Below, piece by piece: positions 47,304-58,799 of a stretch of DNA of 64,000 nucleotides. The notes under the pieces were generated by a model. That model had not been told where the DNA came from and searched no databases. It worked only from the letters and a program-made list of their open reading frames with translations. This DNA comes from Moringa oleifera (lineage: Eukaryota; Streptophyta; Magnoliopsida; Brassicales; Moringaceae), in the NCBI GenBank assembly GCA_021397835.1, contig JAJFZO010000731.1:372001-436000 (forward strand), written 5' to 3'. How positions within the stretch are numbered: position 1 is the stretch's first letter; each line of letters starts with the position of its first letter. The position numbers and the translations under genes are program-made.

Positions 47304-48040
47304 AGGGCAAGTTCGAGTCTACTCTTTATATATCTTTGACATACAGATTCTAACCACTATTTTCAGACAATGCAAACACGGTGTTCTTGGGAAAAAAGAA
47401 ACGTAATATATTATGGCATAAAATTATGTTAATTAATTGGACCCCATTAAAAAATTAAAAATTTCAAAGTCAATTTATTTATATACAAGAAATTAGTAAA
47501 AATAAATAGAATTTTTTTTACTTATTTAAATAACAAAAACATTTTGCATGCTTATACATTGAAAGATCTCAGACAGTAGAATCTTGGGGACATAAGGTGC
47601 ACAGCATGAAACTGGCAAAAGAAAAAGGAAATATTCTTGCGGTCCTTGGCAGCAACTCATTACAAAATAGTAAACAAATAAAGTATAAATAGAAAGCAAG
47701 CCATCAACTTTTTTGCTGGTTAGATGACAAAATCTATTCATTTGCTAAGATCACAATGACTGAATTTTAATTTCATAAAAAATTAATAAATTTGAAGAAA
47801 TTTTAATTAAGAGTAAGACAGAAGGTTTCATCGACAAATCCGAGGCTGTCTATAATTATGAAAGTTAATTACATTTATAATATTTAATTTTAGAGGGTCA
47901 TTAGACCACCAGCAGGAGTTCGATAGAAATTATTATACCAGTTTGGAGCTTTTATTAAAGGCCTCTTTCTCTCCTTTATTTTATCACTTACATAACGAAT
48001 TCCCAAACCCCAACTTCACTAGATTTCCAACTTATAAACC
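47304..48040. other. No recognisable gene
   Basis: AT-rich; small minus frame at 47,526-47,741 shows no family motif. The last 100 bp may act as promoter of the small gene at 48.3 kb (TTATTTTATCACTTACATAA near 47,980). Confidence 0.35.
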
Positions 48041-48068
48041 CCAAATCCGCTGTTCATTTCTCTCCTTT

Positions 48069-48122
48069 ATGGTTCTTTCAGGCAACCTGGTGGCGGAGAT
48101 GGACGGGTTCGGGTGGGGTTAG
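48069..48122 (+). CDS. Possible upstream open reading frame (17 codons)
   Basis: ATG at 48,069 opens MVLSGNLVAEMDGFGWG then stop, 163 bp before the start of the 71-codon frame. If the transcript begins upstream of it, this short frame could lower translation of the downstream protein. It lies in the same GC-rich island. It may also be a chance frame. Confidence 0.25.
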   Translation: MVLSGNLVAEMDGFGWG

Positions 48123-48285
48123 AGGCCGTAAGCGGGCGAGCGAAGGACGAAGATCGTGAGCGGGAAAGGATACCGTTTGGGGTCAAATCAGATCTACGCG
48201 GCTCGCTCCACCTCGCCCGATCTACCACCGACACCGCGTCGAACAACTCCACCGAGTCAAAGCGCATCGAAGCCGTGGGGTTCAG

Positions 48286-48501
48286 ATGAAGAGGAAGAAG
48301 AGGATCGCCAAGTATAAGGTATACACAGTGGAAGGTAAAGTCAAAGCTTCTCTGAAGAAAGGATTCCGTTGGATCAAGAACAAGTGTTCCCAGATTGTCC
48401 ATGATTTCAGGGCTTTCTTTTCTCCCCAACCACGATGTGCGGCCCAGATGATCAAACTTGAGATGGGGTCAAAACAGATGGCTAGATCTTTATGGAATTG
48501 A
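48286..48501 (+). CDS. Small basic protein, 71 codons, unknown function
   Basis: Begins MKRKKRIAKYKVYTVEGKVK and continues ASLKKGFRWIKNKCSQIVHD, then a hydrophobic FRAFFS and PRCAAQMIKLEMGS. It is strongly basic at the N-terminus, with a possible amphipathic helix around residues 15-35. No signal peptide or membrane span is evident. It sits in the only strongly GC- and CpG-rich patch of the window (about 48,080-48,500), with ATG following TTCAG. The antisense frame at 48,067-48,429 is probably its shadow. I do not recognise the family. The island and clean frame make a living gene plausible but unproven. Confidence 0.45.
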   Translation: MKRKKRIAKYKVYTVEGKVKASLKKGFRWIKNKCSQIVHDFRAFFSPQPRCAAQMIKLEMGSKQMARSLWN

Positions 48502-49790
48502 TTGATGATCTTATGTAGCTGAGTCATCAAATTAGAAGAAAGTGTTGTGATGGTCTTATGGGCCTCAAATTTTTTTTTTTTGGTTGCACACGTGTTTTCT
48601 GATTTCATTAATTTCGCCATTGTTTTTCTACTATTTGATTCAATTCCTGCAAAGTCGCATATAATTACCCAGAAAAGTGGCTTTTCATTTAATTTCGCAA
48701 AATATATATAAAAAAAAAAGGGGTGAGCCTGGCATTTGGGTTTCGAATTCCATGCATATAATTTAATTTCCAATTAAACGAAAGCCAAACTTCCAAAGCC
48801 TTCCACTAAAGGGAAACCAGGGAGATTTTCAGAATGATGGATTTATTGGATGTAAGCCATGGGGATCTCGTTGGGTCCGGCTGTGATTACTGCAACTAAC
48901 GATCAGCCTGTAGAGCTAGCCCCGCCACTTAGATCGGCCCATGTGTTTCTGTCCACTATTGAGACAGGCATGTCCAGTTTAATGTTAATAAATATAAAGT
49001 AAACGTTAACATTATTTGACCCCTTCAATTATACCTAGTGTGTCAAATTTAATTTTAATATTAAACAAGTGATAATTTAATTTTAATAGTTTAATTTAAT
49101 ATAATTTAATTTAATCTTAAGTCAATTAATAGTAAGTAATTAAAAATATTTTAATTATTAAAATATTTTATCTATTAATTTTACATAATTTTTTATTTTT
49201 AAAATTCCATTTTTTAAAAAAATAATATTAAAAATTTATTTTTTTGTGGTTACTTGAATGTTAAGTTAAAATTTTTGTATTCAATTGGTCAATTTTTAAT
49301 TATTAAGTTTGATTTAACATATAAAATATAATTTAAAATTTTAATAGCTTCAAAAAAATAAATCACTTACATCATCAATTAGCATGTATTATCAATTAAT
49401 CATGATAGCCATGCTTAAATACATATAAACACCTTCAACATTCTTGATATTTTTTTCTTTATTTCTTTATTTTGGTTTTTTTATAGCACAACATTAGTCA
49501 CTTATTTGAATACTTCATGTAACTTATTCATACATATGGTATAGAAAGAGCAAAAAGCAAAGAAGCTTACAAAAGGGTAGAACGGACAAGAAGGACTGCA
49601 ATGCACATTAGGTAGTTACATCTTCTCTTAGCCTAACTTAAAATGGATTATTTAGTTTAACTCACCTATATTTTTTCCATTAAAATTAAACCCATTAACC
49701 TAATATACACGCTTGCATGTAGAATGAGAACTTCATAAATAGTCTAACAAAACCAATCAACTTCATGAATTTTGAATCTTGGAATTGTGA
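48502..49790. other. No recognisable gene
   Basis: Includes the likely 3-prime UTR of the small gene and an AT-rich stretch. A GC-richer patch at 48,835-48,965 has no lasting open frame. Confidence 0.4.
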
Positions 49791-49794
49791 TGAT

Positions 49795-50749
49795 CTTTAT
49801 ATATATTCTGGTTTTGAAAGATTCAAACCAGTCCTTGTTGGGGGTCATATGAAAAGAACAACCTACTGCTTGTCCGTGCTCCCAGTTACCACCACCAAGA
49901 CATCTGAACTTTCATAGCCATCTTGAGCCATTGTAACATCCCTATTTGCAAGCTGATGGTCTTTCTTGTTCTTACTTCTTTGAGGACAGAATCTCCTTGT
50001 ATGTCCTAGATCTTTGCACCAATAGTATCTAATATTTTTAAGACTAGAACCACTGCCATTATTGGTGTCTTTATCACTATTATAGCCACTTATTGACTTA
50101 GATCTTGACTTATTCTAAGCTTTTGTTACCAGATTTATTGTTAGACGTCCCCCTCACCCTCTCTTTACTTCCAAAAATTCTGTCATTTTGTATGAGTTCA
50201 ATTTCCCATGATCTAAGGGCTGTAATAACTTCATCAAGGGTAGTTGTCTTTCTACCAAACCTGATAGTAGCCTTTACTTCCTTATAAGAATCAGGTAGAC
50301 AATTTAGCAAGATTATTGCTTGCCTCTCATCTCCTATTTTCTCATCATCAATAGAAGCTAAATTAATGGCTATTTGCTTGAATTTATTGAAGTTTTGCTC
50401 CAAATTCTTTGATGGATCCATTTTGAAACCAAAGAACTTCTCTTTTAGCAAGATAGGATCGGATAGAAACTTTATCAAGTATAACTTTTCAAACTTACCC
50501 TAGACCATGTAAGCAGTGTTTAGCCCATCAATCTGCCTTAAAACATTATCTGCAAGGTAAAAAATGATGATTAAGTAAACATTTTCTTGCAACTCCAATT
50601 TCTCATCATTAGAATATGTAAATGATAGTAGTTGAATCTTCTAAGGCCTTTTACAACTTGGGTTGAGCAAGCAGAGCACGCATTTTCTTCCTTCACAAGT
50701 TGAAATCAGCAGGTCCATCGAATGGTGCCAATTCGAACTTCAAGTTCAT
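49795..50749 (-). pseudogene. Element C gag, zinc knuckle and protease start
   Basis: Minus strand starts near 50,749 with MNLKFELAPFDGPADFNLWK-like wording (one stop after FNL). It passes through LADNVLRQIDG and FGFKMDPSKNLEQNFNKFKQ, then GDERQAIILLNCLPDSYKEV and VITALRSWEIE. The knuckle is YYWCKDLGHTRRFC, so the first Cys is Tyr. The protease begins GCSFHMTPNKDWFESFKTRI in a shifted frame and stops matching near 49,800; the DSG codons are not readable in frame. Confidence 0.82.
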
Positions 50750-50816
50750 CATCTTTGATCCAAGAACGATCAAGAACCTCAAGCAAGCTGCCTCCTTGAT
50801 CCACAAACCAAACCTT

Positions 50817-50828
50817 GCTCTAATACCA
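50817..50828 (-). other. Primer-binding site of element C
   Basis: Minus strand TGGTATTAGAGC, one base from the usual copia site for initiator methionine tRNA. It lies just after the LTR and before gag, confirming that the LTR at 50.83-51.2 kb serves as 5-prime LTR to this gag. Confidence 0.85.
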
Positions 50829-50829
50829 A

Positions 50830-51204
50830 TTCGTTGTGAATAAGACTAGTTTGAATTTTAAACATAAAACCAGAAATATGATCTACTTGCATTCACATAA
50901 TTAATCTACTATGCAGAGAACAAGTTATAGTCCTACACCAAATTTTAGAATTAGCTTTTCTCACTTCCCAAACCCCTTAAAAATCGTTTCTCTTAAGAAA
51001 ATTTTTGGGCTTTGGTTAACAATGAGTATCACAGTTTTTTACAATTCTTAAAAAAAAAAAAACTACTAGATTTGGTTAACCCAAGCTGAGCCTTTGATAA
51101 CATAAGGACCTGAATTACAACCATTCAAGAAACAAGAAAACAAGAATTTAACTAACTTCTTAACTAAAGGTTTTAATGGACTTGCACAAGTGGACCAATT
51201 CTCA
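50830..51204 (-). repeat. Single LTR of element C (about 370 bp)
   Basis: Bounded on one side by a polypurine tract (minus AGGTGGAG at 51,205-51,212, then TGAGAATTGG) and on the other by the primer-binding site. One LTR thus touches both the RNase H end of pol and the gag start. Its outer bases near 50,830-50,837 are uncertain to a few bases. Confidence 0.72.
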
Positions 51205-51239
51205 CTCCACCTTGGTTCATATGTACTAGTAGCACAGCT

Positions 51240-54165
51240 TGACTCTGCACCAGTAGCCTTTATTACTCTTTTTGGTTGAACTTAGTAACTCCAACTTCTC
51301 AAATTTTATTGAAATTATTGCCTTGGTGATCATATTGTCATCGGTATGCACTTATAGCACCTTTATTTTTCCATCAACAATAATGTCTCGAACAAAATGG
51401 ATTTTAACCTCAATATGATTAGTCCCTTCATGGAACATCTAGTTCATAGTTAAACGAATTGCACTTTGACTATCATTATACACTAATACAACACCTTGCT
51501 TTACACCAACCTCTTCCAACAAACCTTTGAGCCACAAAGCCTCTTTGGATGCATTAGTTATAGCCACATACTCTGCCTTAGTAGTTGGTAAAGCTACTAT
51601 TGATTGGAGTATTACCTTCCTACTTATTGCATAGCCATAAAGTAAATACACAGAACCTGTTAATGATCTTTGTTTATCAAGATCACCACCGAAATCTGAA
51701 TCACAAAACTCAACCAAAGGTGTTCCATCATCTACAAATTTTTGATACACCAAACCATAATTTTTAGTGCCTTTAAGATACCTTAACACCTATTTCACGG
51801 CTTTTCAATGTCCCTTTCCTAGATTAGACATATACCTATTGATCACATTAGCAGCATGAGCTAAGTCTAGCCTAGTCTAGACCATTAAGTACACGATTTT
51901 ACCAACTGCACCGACAAAAGGAATTCTAACCATTTCATTATGATCCAACTCATTATCAGGGCATATTTTGGTTGACAAATTGAAATGCTAAGCTAACGGA
52001 GTAAGAACAACCTTAGTTTTATCCACAGCAAACTTACTTAAGACCTTCTTGATATATCCTATTTGAGAAACAAGCATCTTCCTTACCCTTCTATCATGAA
52101 AAACTTCTATATTAAATATCTTACCAGAATTTCCTAGGTCTTTCATTTCAAACAAACTATTGAGTTATCCCTTCAAATTTCTGATGGCATTCTTGTTAGT
52201 TGATGATATTAACATATCATCAACATAAAGCAAATGAAATAAGCCAACCTTACCTGGGATCCATTTGTGAAAAACAAAGCTGTCATATTTGTTTCTAACA
52301 AAACCAACACTTAGCATGAATTCATCAAATTTCAAGTACCATTACCTAGGGATTGTTTCAAGCCATATAGAGACTTTTTGAGCAAACATACCTTAACTTC
52401 TTGCCCTTGGACAACAAATACCTCAGGCTGAGACATGTAGATCTCTTCTTCAAGGTTGCCATGTAGAAATGTTGTTTTGACATCCAGTTGTTCCAGCTCC
52501 ATGTCAAAGTTAACCACTAATGCCAAAAGAACTCGAATTGAGGTAGGCTTTACCACTGGTGAGTATATTTCATTGAAGTCAATATCCTCTCCTTGTGGAA
52601 TGCTTTGGCAACCAACCTAGCTTTATATCTAGGCTTTTTAACTCTAGGTATTCCCTCTTTTAATTTGAAAATCCACCTACAACTTAACAATTTTTGTGCT
52701 TTAGTTTATCAACCAGCAATTAAGTTTTGTTCCTTTCAAGGCTCTTAATCTCATTCCTTATAACTGCGAACTATATCTTTTTGTCCTTGTAAGTCATTGC
52801 TTCCTTACAAGTATTAGGTTCTGCATTGTCTGATTCATAGACAATAATTAAAGCAAATGCAATCAAATCAGCATAACAATACTTGTCTAGGGTCTAATCT
52901 ACCTTTTGGTCCAATCCCTTGTCAACTAGCATCCTTGTAGCTGTTCTTGTTGAATAGGTTCATTGACTTATTGATATGCTTCATTAGTAAAATCATGATG
53001 GCCATTGGTGTTAAAAGATTCTAATGTTGGGGTTTCAAACTCCACTTGAATTTTAGTACCAAGATTAACACCTCCACCTGCAAAGTTGTCATCAATCTTC
53101 TTCAAATACATTTCACTCTCCTTAAACACCCCATCTCTGTTAATAAAACTTTTAGACACATTCCCATCTTGAAACCATAGCTTTTATCCTTTAATACCAT
53201 TAGGGTAGCCTATGGAAATGCATTTTTATGCCCTCGGATTCAATTTTCCATGCTTCACATAATCATATGTAGTAGATCCAAAGACCTTAAGATGATCATA
53301 TCTAGGTGCCACTCTTATCCAATCTTCTTTTAAAGTCTCGAATTCATTTGCAGGTGAGGGAGTTGTATGAGTAAGTAAGCTACAGTAGTGACAGCCTCTG
53401 CCTAAAACTTTTTGAGGGCATTAGCATAAGAAAGCATACATTTCACTCTCTTTAAAAAGGTCCTATTCATCCTTTTCGCATGTCTATTCTGTTAAGGAGA
53501 GTCACGCATAGAATGATGCCTTTCAATACCCTTTTGCTTGGAGAAGACATTGAATTTATCTTTCACAAACTCCAAGCTATTATATGTTATCAATTTCTTC
53601 ACCGTTCTACCAATTTGGACTTCAACCATTCTTTTCCAATTAACACACTTTTGGAAAGCTCCTCTTTAGTTTTTAAAATATAAACCCATACTTTTCTTAA
53701 AAAGTCATTTATTATGGAAATAAAGAACCTTACTTTGCCTAAGAATAAGTGCCTAGAGTGTCCTTATAGGTCAGAGTGAACATAATTTAGTGAGTGCCTG
53801 CTGTTATGGACAGGTTGAGCAAACTTAAGTCTTATTGCCTGTCCATAGATACAATGTTCATAAGAGTCAAGTTTATCTAACTTCATACCTCGTACCAGGC
53901 CTTGCTTGGATAACTCTTATAGTCCATGTTTACTCATATATGCAAGAATTTGATGTCACAAAGTAACCTCTAAACTTTCTGAACTTGAAACTGGTATAGT
54001 AACTCCAATTACTGTTGATCCCATAAGCACATATAAGCTATTATCTTTCATTCTTCTCATTACGCACAAGCACCCTTTCAAGACTTTCAAGACTTCACAT
54101 TCTGCCTTACAAGAGTAACCATTGGAATCCAAGGTGCCAAAAGAAATTAAATTTCTCTTTAATTT
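51240..54165 (-). pseudogene. Element C pol: integrase, RT and RNase H
   Basis: Order on the minus strand: linker with LKRNLISFGTLDSNG and GSTVIG, integrase (53.95-53.2 kb, catalytic region eroded to LITYNS), ESEMYLKKIDDNFAGGG (53.1 kb), RT with NFDMELEQLDVKTTFLHGNL and YMSQPEVFVVQGQEVKVCLL (52.5 kb). A YVDDM box survives at about 52,215-52,229 in a shifted frame. RNase H follows with LRYLKGTKNYGLVYQ, FCDSDFGGDLDKQRSLTGSV, TTKAEYVAITNASKEALWL (51.8-51.44 kb). Numerous stops. Wording matches element B where both exist. Confidence 0.85.
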
Positions 54166-57025
54166 TAGGATGCCATCAGTTGAGTTGCTTGTTGCAACAG
54201 CCAAACTAACTGAAGCCCAAGCTAAGCTCAAGTATTTTCTAAAAATATTTCTAAGAACACTCACTTTGTTTTATCATGTTAAAATGTTTTATCTATTTAG
54301 TTTTATTTTCCATTTAATATGAACTTAGAACAGTATTTTGCATTAAATTGTTCTGGAGAGGTTGAGTTGAAGGAAGATACTAAACTATTTATTGGACCAT
54401 CACCACTTGCTATGGTTGCTGAGGCTGAATTCCCAAATGAGGTAGAGTGTTTCGGAAAGGTTCTAGTTTTATCCATTTTGCTTTTGGTTCATATTTAGTT
54501 ATTCTTTTTTTTTCATGTTTGAATTTAGTTATTTTAGACTGCTGTAATCTGAAATTTTTTGCAAATCCTCATCGTTGCAAATTTGAACTGTTAATCCATC
54601 CTCTATTATACCTTCTTATGTTCTCATTTTCAATGGAGTTCTGAATAAATACCTTACATCTTTCTACTGTTGGTGTCTTACTGATACTCATTTCTCATAT
54701 GTTCTAATCCACAGCTCAATTATAAGTATTTATTGAACTAGACTTCCTTTGCTGTAAGGCACACTAGATATTGCGTATTTTCTATAATTATTATATCAAT
54801 GGAAGAGCTTATGTAAATTTGACCAGTGTATATAATTCTTCTTTGGCTATTTGAATAATCTCAGCCTTGTATAAGTTCATAATTTCCTTAAAGTGGATTT
54901 CTCCTGGTGCTCAAGTTATAAGCATATCTTAATTGGATATCTGATGTTTATTGCATTTTGAGACAGAATTTCTCTATATATGGATTTAGTTTGAAGTGAA
55001 ATCGAAAGAAAACTGCAAACTTCGTGAATTACTTAAGTAACCTCTGACTCAAAGCAAAGACAGAAAGAACTTTCGTATCTTATAAGCATGATTTCCTCTA
55101 TATCATAATACAAACTAGGATGAATAGCTTCAGCGAGTTAATTTGGTAAGCTACTCTCTAAATACTAATTTATCTTTATTCTTATTTCTAATGTCAAAAG
55201 GGAATCAAGAGAAAAATCTCAGATTGTCAAATGAGAACTTTAGATTAATTTTCCTCATATCAAGTGAGAAGTTCATCTCTATAGTCAAAGAATTACTGGG
55301 TGTCGTATTGGCTAAAATTAGCTCTGCAACATCATATTTAAAGCCCTACATGTTATGAAACTCCCAAATTATTTCGAAAAACAAAATTAGATTTAGTAGT
55401 TTGGTTATGTTGTTACTAGAGATAAAAATGATGAACAGCCTACCAAGATGTTATCAACTATAGAATGGGAAGAACTATGGTTTTCTCTATTTTTACACCT
55501 TAATGATGTTGAAGGAAAAATGAAGGGAGGTCTGATTTTTTTATTGTCCAAGCCCTTAGTATTGACCCTTAAGGCTTCCTTGAATATTTTAGAGGATTTC
55601 TTGTGCATGATGATGATTATCATTATGATTGTTGACTTTCTCTTTTAGTTTTTTGGTGATGCTGGTGACGAAAATCCCTGGTTGTCATATGAACAGGTGT
55701 GTGTCCCCTCCTACGTGTTGTGTTCTTCAATCAATTTATGTTCATCTTAGTTCTAGGAATCTTGCTCCAAGACACTTCATTAATCTTAATGATTATTGAC
55801 ATTCTGAATAACAAACCTCTTAATTGGTAAGGATTCTCTAAGATACAAAATATGAAGTGAAAAGATTGAATAACCAATAAGAATATTAATAAAATAGCAA
55901 AAAATTTCTGATTTTAACATGAATCATGTTCGGAACTGGAACATGAATAAGTATATTAAGAACACCTGAAGCAACAAAGTCCAAGTTGGGCAAAAAAAAA
56001 TTGTTATTTATTATAGGATTTAATTTTGGCTTCTTTGATACCAACTACATATATCTGACTTGAAAGAAATTCATATTACAGGGACTAAATGAATGTTTAG
56101 TTGACTAATGCAGAAAGTACTCAAAATAATAGCCCACTTTCTGATCTATAAGTAAAGAATTCCACCCAAATGTTTAATAGTCTAGTTTTGTGTATGTGTT
56201 GTAATAATCTTCTTTCACAATATCAACCAAAGTGAACACTAAATGAAGATAGTTTTCTGAAAACGAAAAACCAAAATATGATCTTATTTGAGAAGTTGCG
56301 GCTAAAAGAAGAGAACCAGCAATAATTTACCCATACTGGAAAGACATGCTAATGCAACATCTTATCCAACTTTTGCTTGTACCAAGCCAAACTCTGCAGC
56401 ATTAATTGATAGCAGAAGGTTTAGTATCATGAACTACTATTACAAATAACAAAATCTTATCCATAGAAAACAATAAGAAAAATAGAGTAACTTAAAGTAA
56501 AAGAAAAATTTAAATGTTTCACAGGTAATAGTATATGTGCAAAGAGCTATAGAGTTCTCCATAAAACTAAGCCACTCCAAGATTTTGTAAGGATATTATA
56601 ACCAACATGGATATGGAATTTTCATGCAAATCAAACAACTAGTTTTTTTCTTGTCATAATGCCCAAGGTTCAATATGTGTGAGAGCAGAACAAATCAAGA
56701 ACATTCATACCCTAGTATAAGCGTAAACACCAGCTCCATAGGTCTAATAGGGCTTCCCTTCCTGATGAATTTTCCCTCTTTGAAGAGGTAAAACATAGGT
56801 ATTCTAGTTGATAATTCCAAACTGATAACCTATTAGCAAAAACAAAAAAAATGGATAAAGTTCTTTAAACACGAAGGCAACAGAGTTTCAAAATAATGAA
56901 TTAATGCCCTTATAAATGTAAGCAGGAAATCTTATATCTAGTAAAAGTCTTTTATTGAGCTATACCTTTAAGCAAAAAAAGTAACTCTTCACTGCATAGC
57001 ATGCATTGAGAATTATTGGCATTTT
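54166..57025 (+). other. Exon-like scraps, unidentified
   Basis: Plus-strand passages look like decayed exons. About 54,349-54,458 reads EVELKEDTKLFIGPSPLAMV and AEAEFPNEVE with a following GT; this recalls the LFIGPPPPA(M/L)VAEAES block of a plant DnaJ/GPALPP-type protein, at low confidence. About 55,419-55,520 reads YVVTRDKNDEQPTKMLSTIE then WEELWFSLFLHLNDVEGK; about 55,649-55,697 reads FGDAGDENPWLSYEQ before GTGTGT. They may belong to one broken gene. No complete frame is present. 55.7-57.0 kb shows nothing I can assign. Confidence 0.35.
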
Positions 57026-57029
57026 TTGT

Positions 57030-57438
57030 AACTCTCTTGCATTCACAAATTCAACAGTCAATATCAACATCAAGTTCCAGAGCCTTACTTAGTTTGCCAA
57101 CATATGACAACTAAGACATCCATATAATCAATAAAAAGGATTAAAAAAGTAAATAAGTAGAAATAATAAACCAATGACTAAAGGCAACAAAGAGAAAAGT
57201 AACCAAAGAAAGAATTCATAAAAAGAAAAGTTATAAACATCATATTCAAATAAACATGAAGCAGTTCAATATTACTTGATGATGTTCAGCTGTTATCCGA
57301 ATTTCAAGAGTGGGACCATTATTTGCAAAATCACCATTTTTGTCAACTTGGGATGCTTTGTATTCTTTCTAGTATTTAATCAACTCTTGCATGCATTCAC
57401 CAACTTTGTAAACAACAAAGGACAATTCAAATTTTTCT
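57030..57438. repeat. Segmental duplicate, copy 2 (mate 22,819-23,238)
   Basis: Same orientation and order as copy 1, with small indels and substitutions. It lies about 2.9 kb beyond the integrase-side end of element C; copy 1 lies 0.5 kb beyond that of element B. Confidence 0.85.
57270..57435 (-). pseudogene. Exon fragment resembling plant Rxt3-domain protein, copy 2
   Basis: Better preserved than copy 1: minus strand KFELSFVVYKVGECMQELIK, a stop, KEYKASQVDKNGDFANNGPT, LEIRITAEHHQ, followed by GTAATA as a possible donor. The Rxt3 core (a WGTDIYTDDSD-type block) is not found downstream. Family assignment is tentative. Confidence 0.5.
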
Positions 57439-57475
57439 AAATCACCGGCAGCATTAAGATTTAACAGGCATGCAA

Positions 57476-57476
<1 letters not shown>

Positions 57477-57511
<35 letters not shown>
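57477..57511. repeat. (TAA)n microsatellite
   Basis: About 11 uninterrupted units. The minus-strand poly-Leu frame over it is not a gene. Confidence 0.97.
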
Positions 57512-57514
57512 CTG

Positions 57515-58790
57515 CACATATGTCTAAGTTCTGCCATTAAGCACGATTGATATAATTTTACCACAGTAAAAATAATTGACAATTGGAATGAAAACAAAGC
57601 AAGAAAAGAAGCCAACAACATCTTAATCAAACTCCCGCGGATAAAATAATAAATGGACAACTAGTGTAATGGATGTTAATATCAGTATGTCCATCTAAGT
57701 GACATCAACATAAGCCTAGCATGAGGTATACTACCAAAAATTCTCCAAAGAGAATTTTCATTTTGAAGCAAAATTTGCTTGATATGAAAATAATTTCCAC
57801 AAAATGAAAGTGAATGAAGTAAGAATGGATTTGTTAAAAGTAGAAGCTCTCATTAATAAGTCATTTAGGGTAGGTGCATCATAGGCCAAAAACTTCTTCA
57901 AGAGGAAGAAAGGAAGTGGCCTTGATTAGCTTCTTTTTTCTTTCATCTTCTATCCTTCCTTTGCATTTCCCTCCCACAACATGCAATGTTATGCCAGAAA
58001 CAAGATATGAAATCCAAGGAGACACAGAGATCCTCTATGACATTACATGGTACTAGGCAGGCCTAAGCACACTGCTCATTGCATAAGTTTTATAGCAAAA
58101 CTTTCCTCTTATTCTTTTATCTTTCCTTTTAGTAAAGAACCAAGCAGAGAGAAATCTAAAAGGAAATTGAAACCAAGATAAAACAAACATCGCTTTACTG
58201 TTAAGAAATGGGTTTTCTATATTAAGTTCAAGTAGTAAACATGGGACTCTGATTCACAGTAAATCTACACAGATCTTCAACTAGAAATCTCATAGGAAAA
58301 AAGATTCTTTGTATAACTACACATAAAATATACAAGTAAACACTCGAATACATCCAGCACATACACTTATGCAGTAAGGTAGATTTGAAATTGAGAATCG
58401 AACCTCGTAAGAAGAAGATATGATTTATCAAATAGTTCCATCGACGAACAGGTCGCAATTGTGGCGAGGTTCTAGCGAAGCGACGTTGGCTCGTCCGCTT
58501 TCAGGTAGTAAGGGAAAAATGAAAGACAAAGTAACGGTAAGAGATCATATGATAATTTCTGAAATAAATGCTAAATTATCAACCAACTGCCCAAACAATG
58601 GCATCAAAGTAATCCAGCAAAGTTTTTGTTTCAACATTACCATGTGTTTGCAGTAAACGAATTTCTTGATCAAGAAAACAGGTTTTTGAACAGAAGGGGA
58701 AGGTAGAGGAGGAAGAAGGAAGCTTGAAGATGGCAAAGATGTGAGCATGCCAAAAATGTGACTCTCTCTGTTTTAACTAGGTAATAGTAC
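57515..58790. other. No recognisable gene
   Basis: A GC-richer patch at 58,430-58,545 reads STNRSQLWRGSSEATLARPL on the plus strand, possibly a 5-prime exon of a lost gene. Nothing else can be assigned. Confidence 0.35.
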
Positions 58791-58799
58791 TCAACGGCT

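Larger units (their letters stand above)
49795..54165 (-). mobile_element. Ty1/copia element C, circularly permuted order (Tork/TNT1-like)
   Basis: Read on the minus strand the order is: end of protease-integrase linker (LKRNLISFGTLDSNGYS, 54.16 kb), integrase, RT, RNase H, polypurine tract, one LTR, primer-binding site, gag, zinc knuckle, start of protease (49.8 kb). A normal element would be LTR-gag-protease-integrase-RT-RNase H-LTR. The two outer ends nearly meet inside the protease region; about 35-40 residues are unaccounted for. This equals a one-LTR circle opened in protease, or two tandem elements sharing one LTR with both outsides lost. Every coding block carries stops or frameshifts. 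Confidence 0.82.

Noticed and set aside
48067..48429. 120-codon antisense frame in the GC island
   Set aside because: It lies opposite the small basic protein frame and its leader; Arg/Ser/Pro-rich wording is typical of a GC-rich shadow.
57454..57660. Poly-Leu minus frame
   Set aside because: Translation of the (TAA)n microsatellite.
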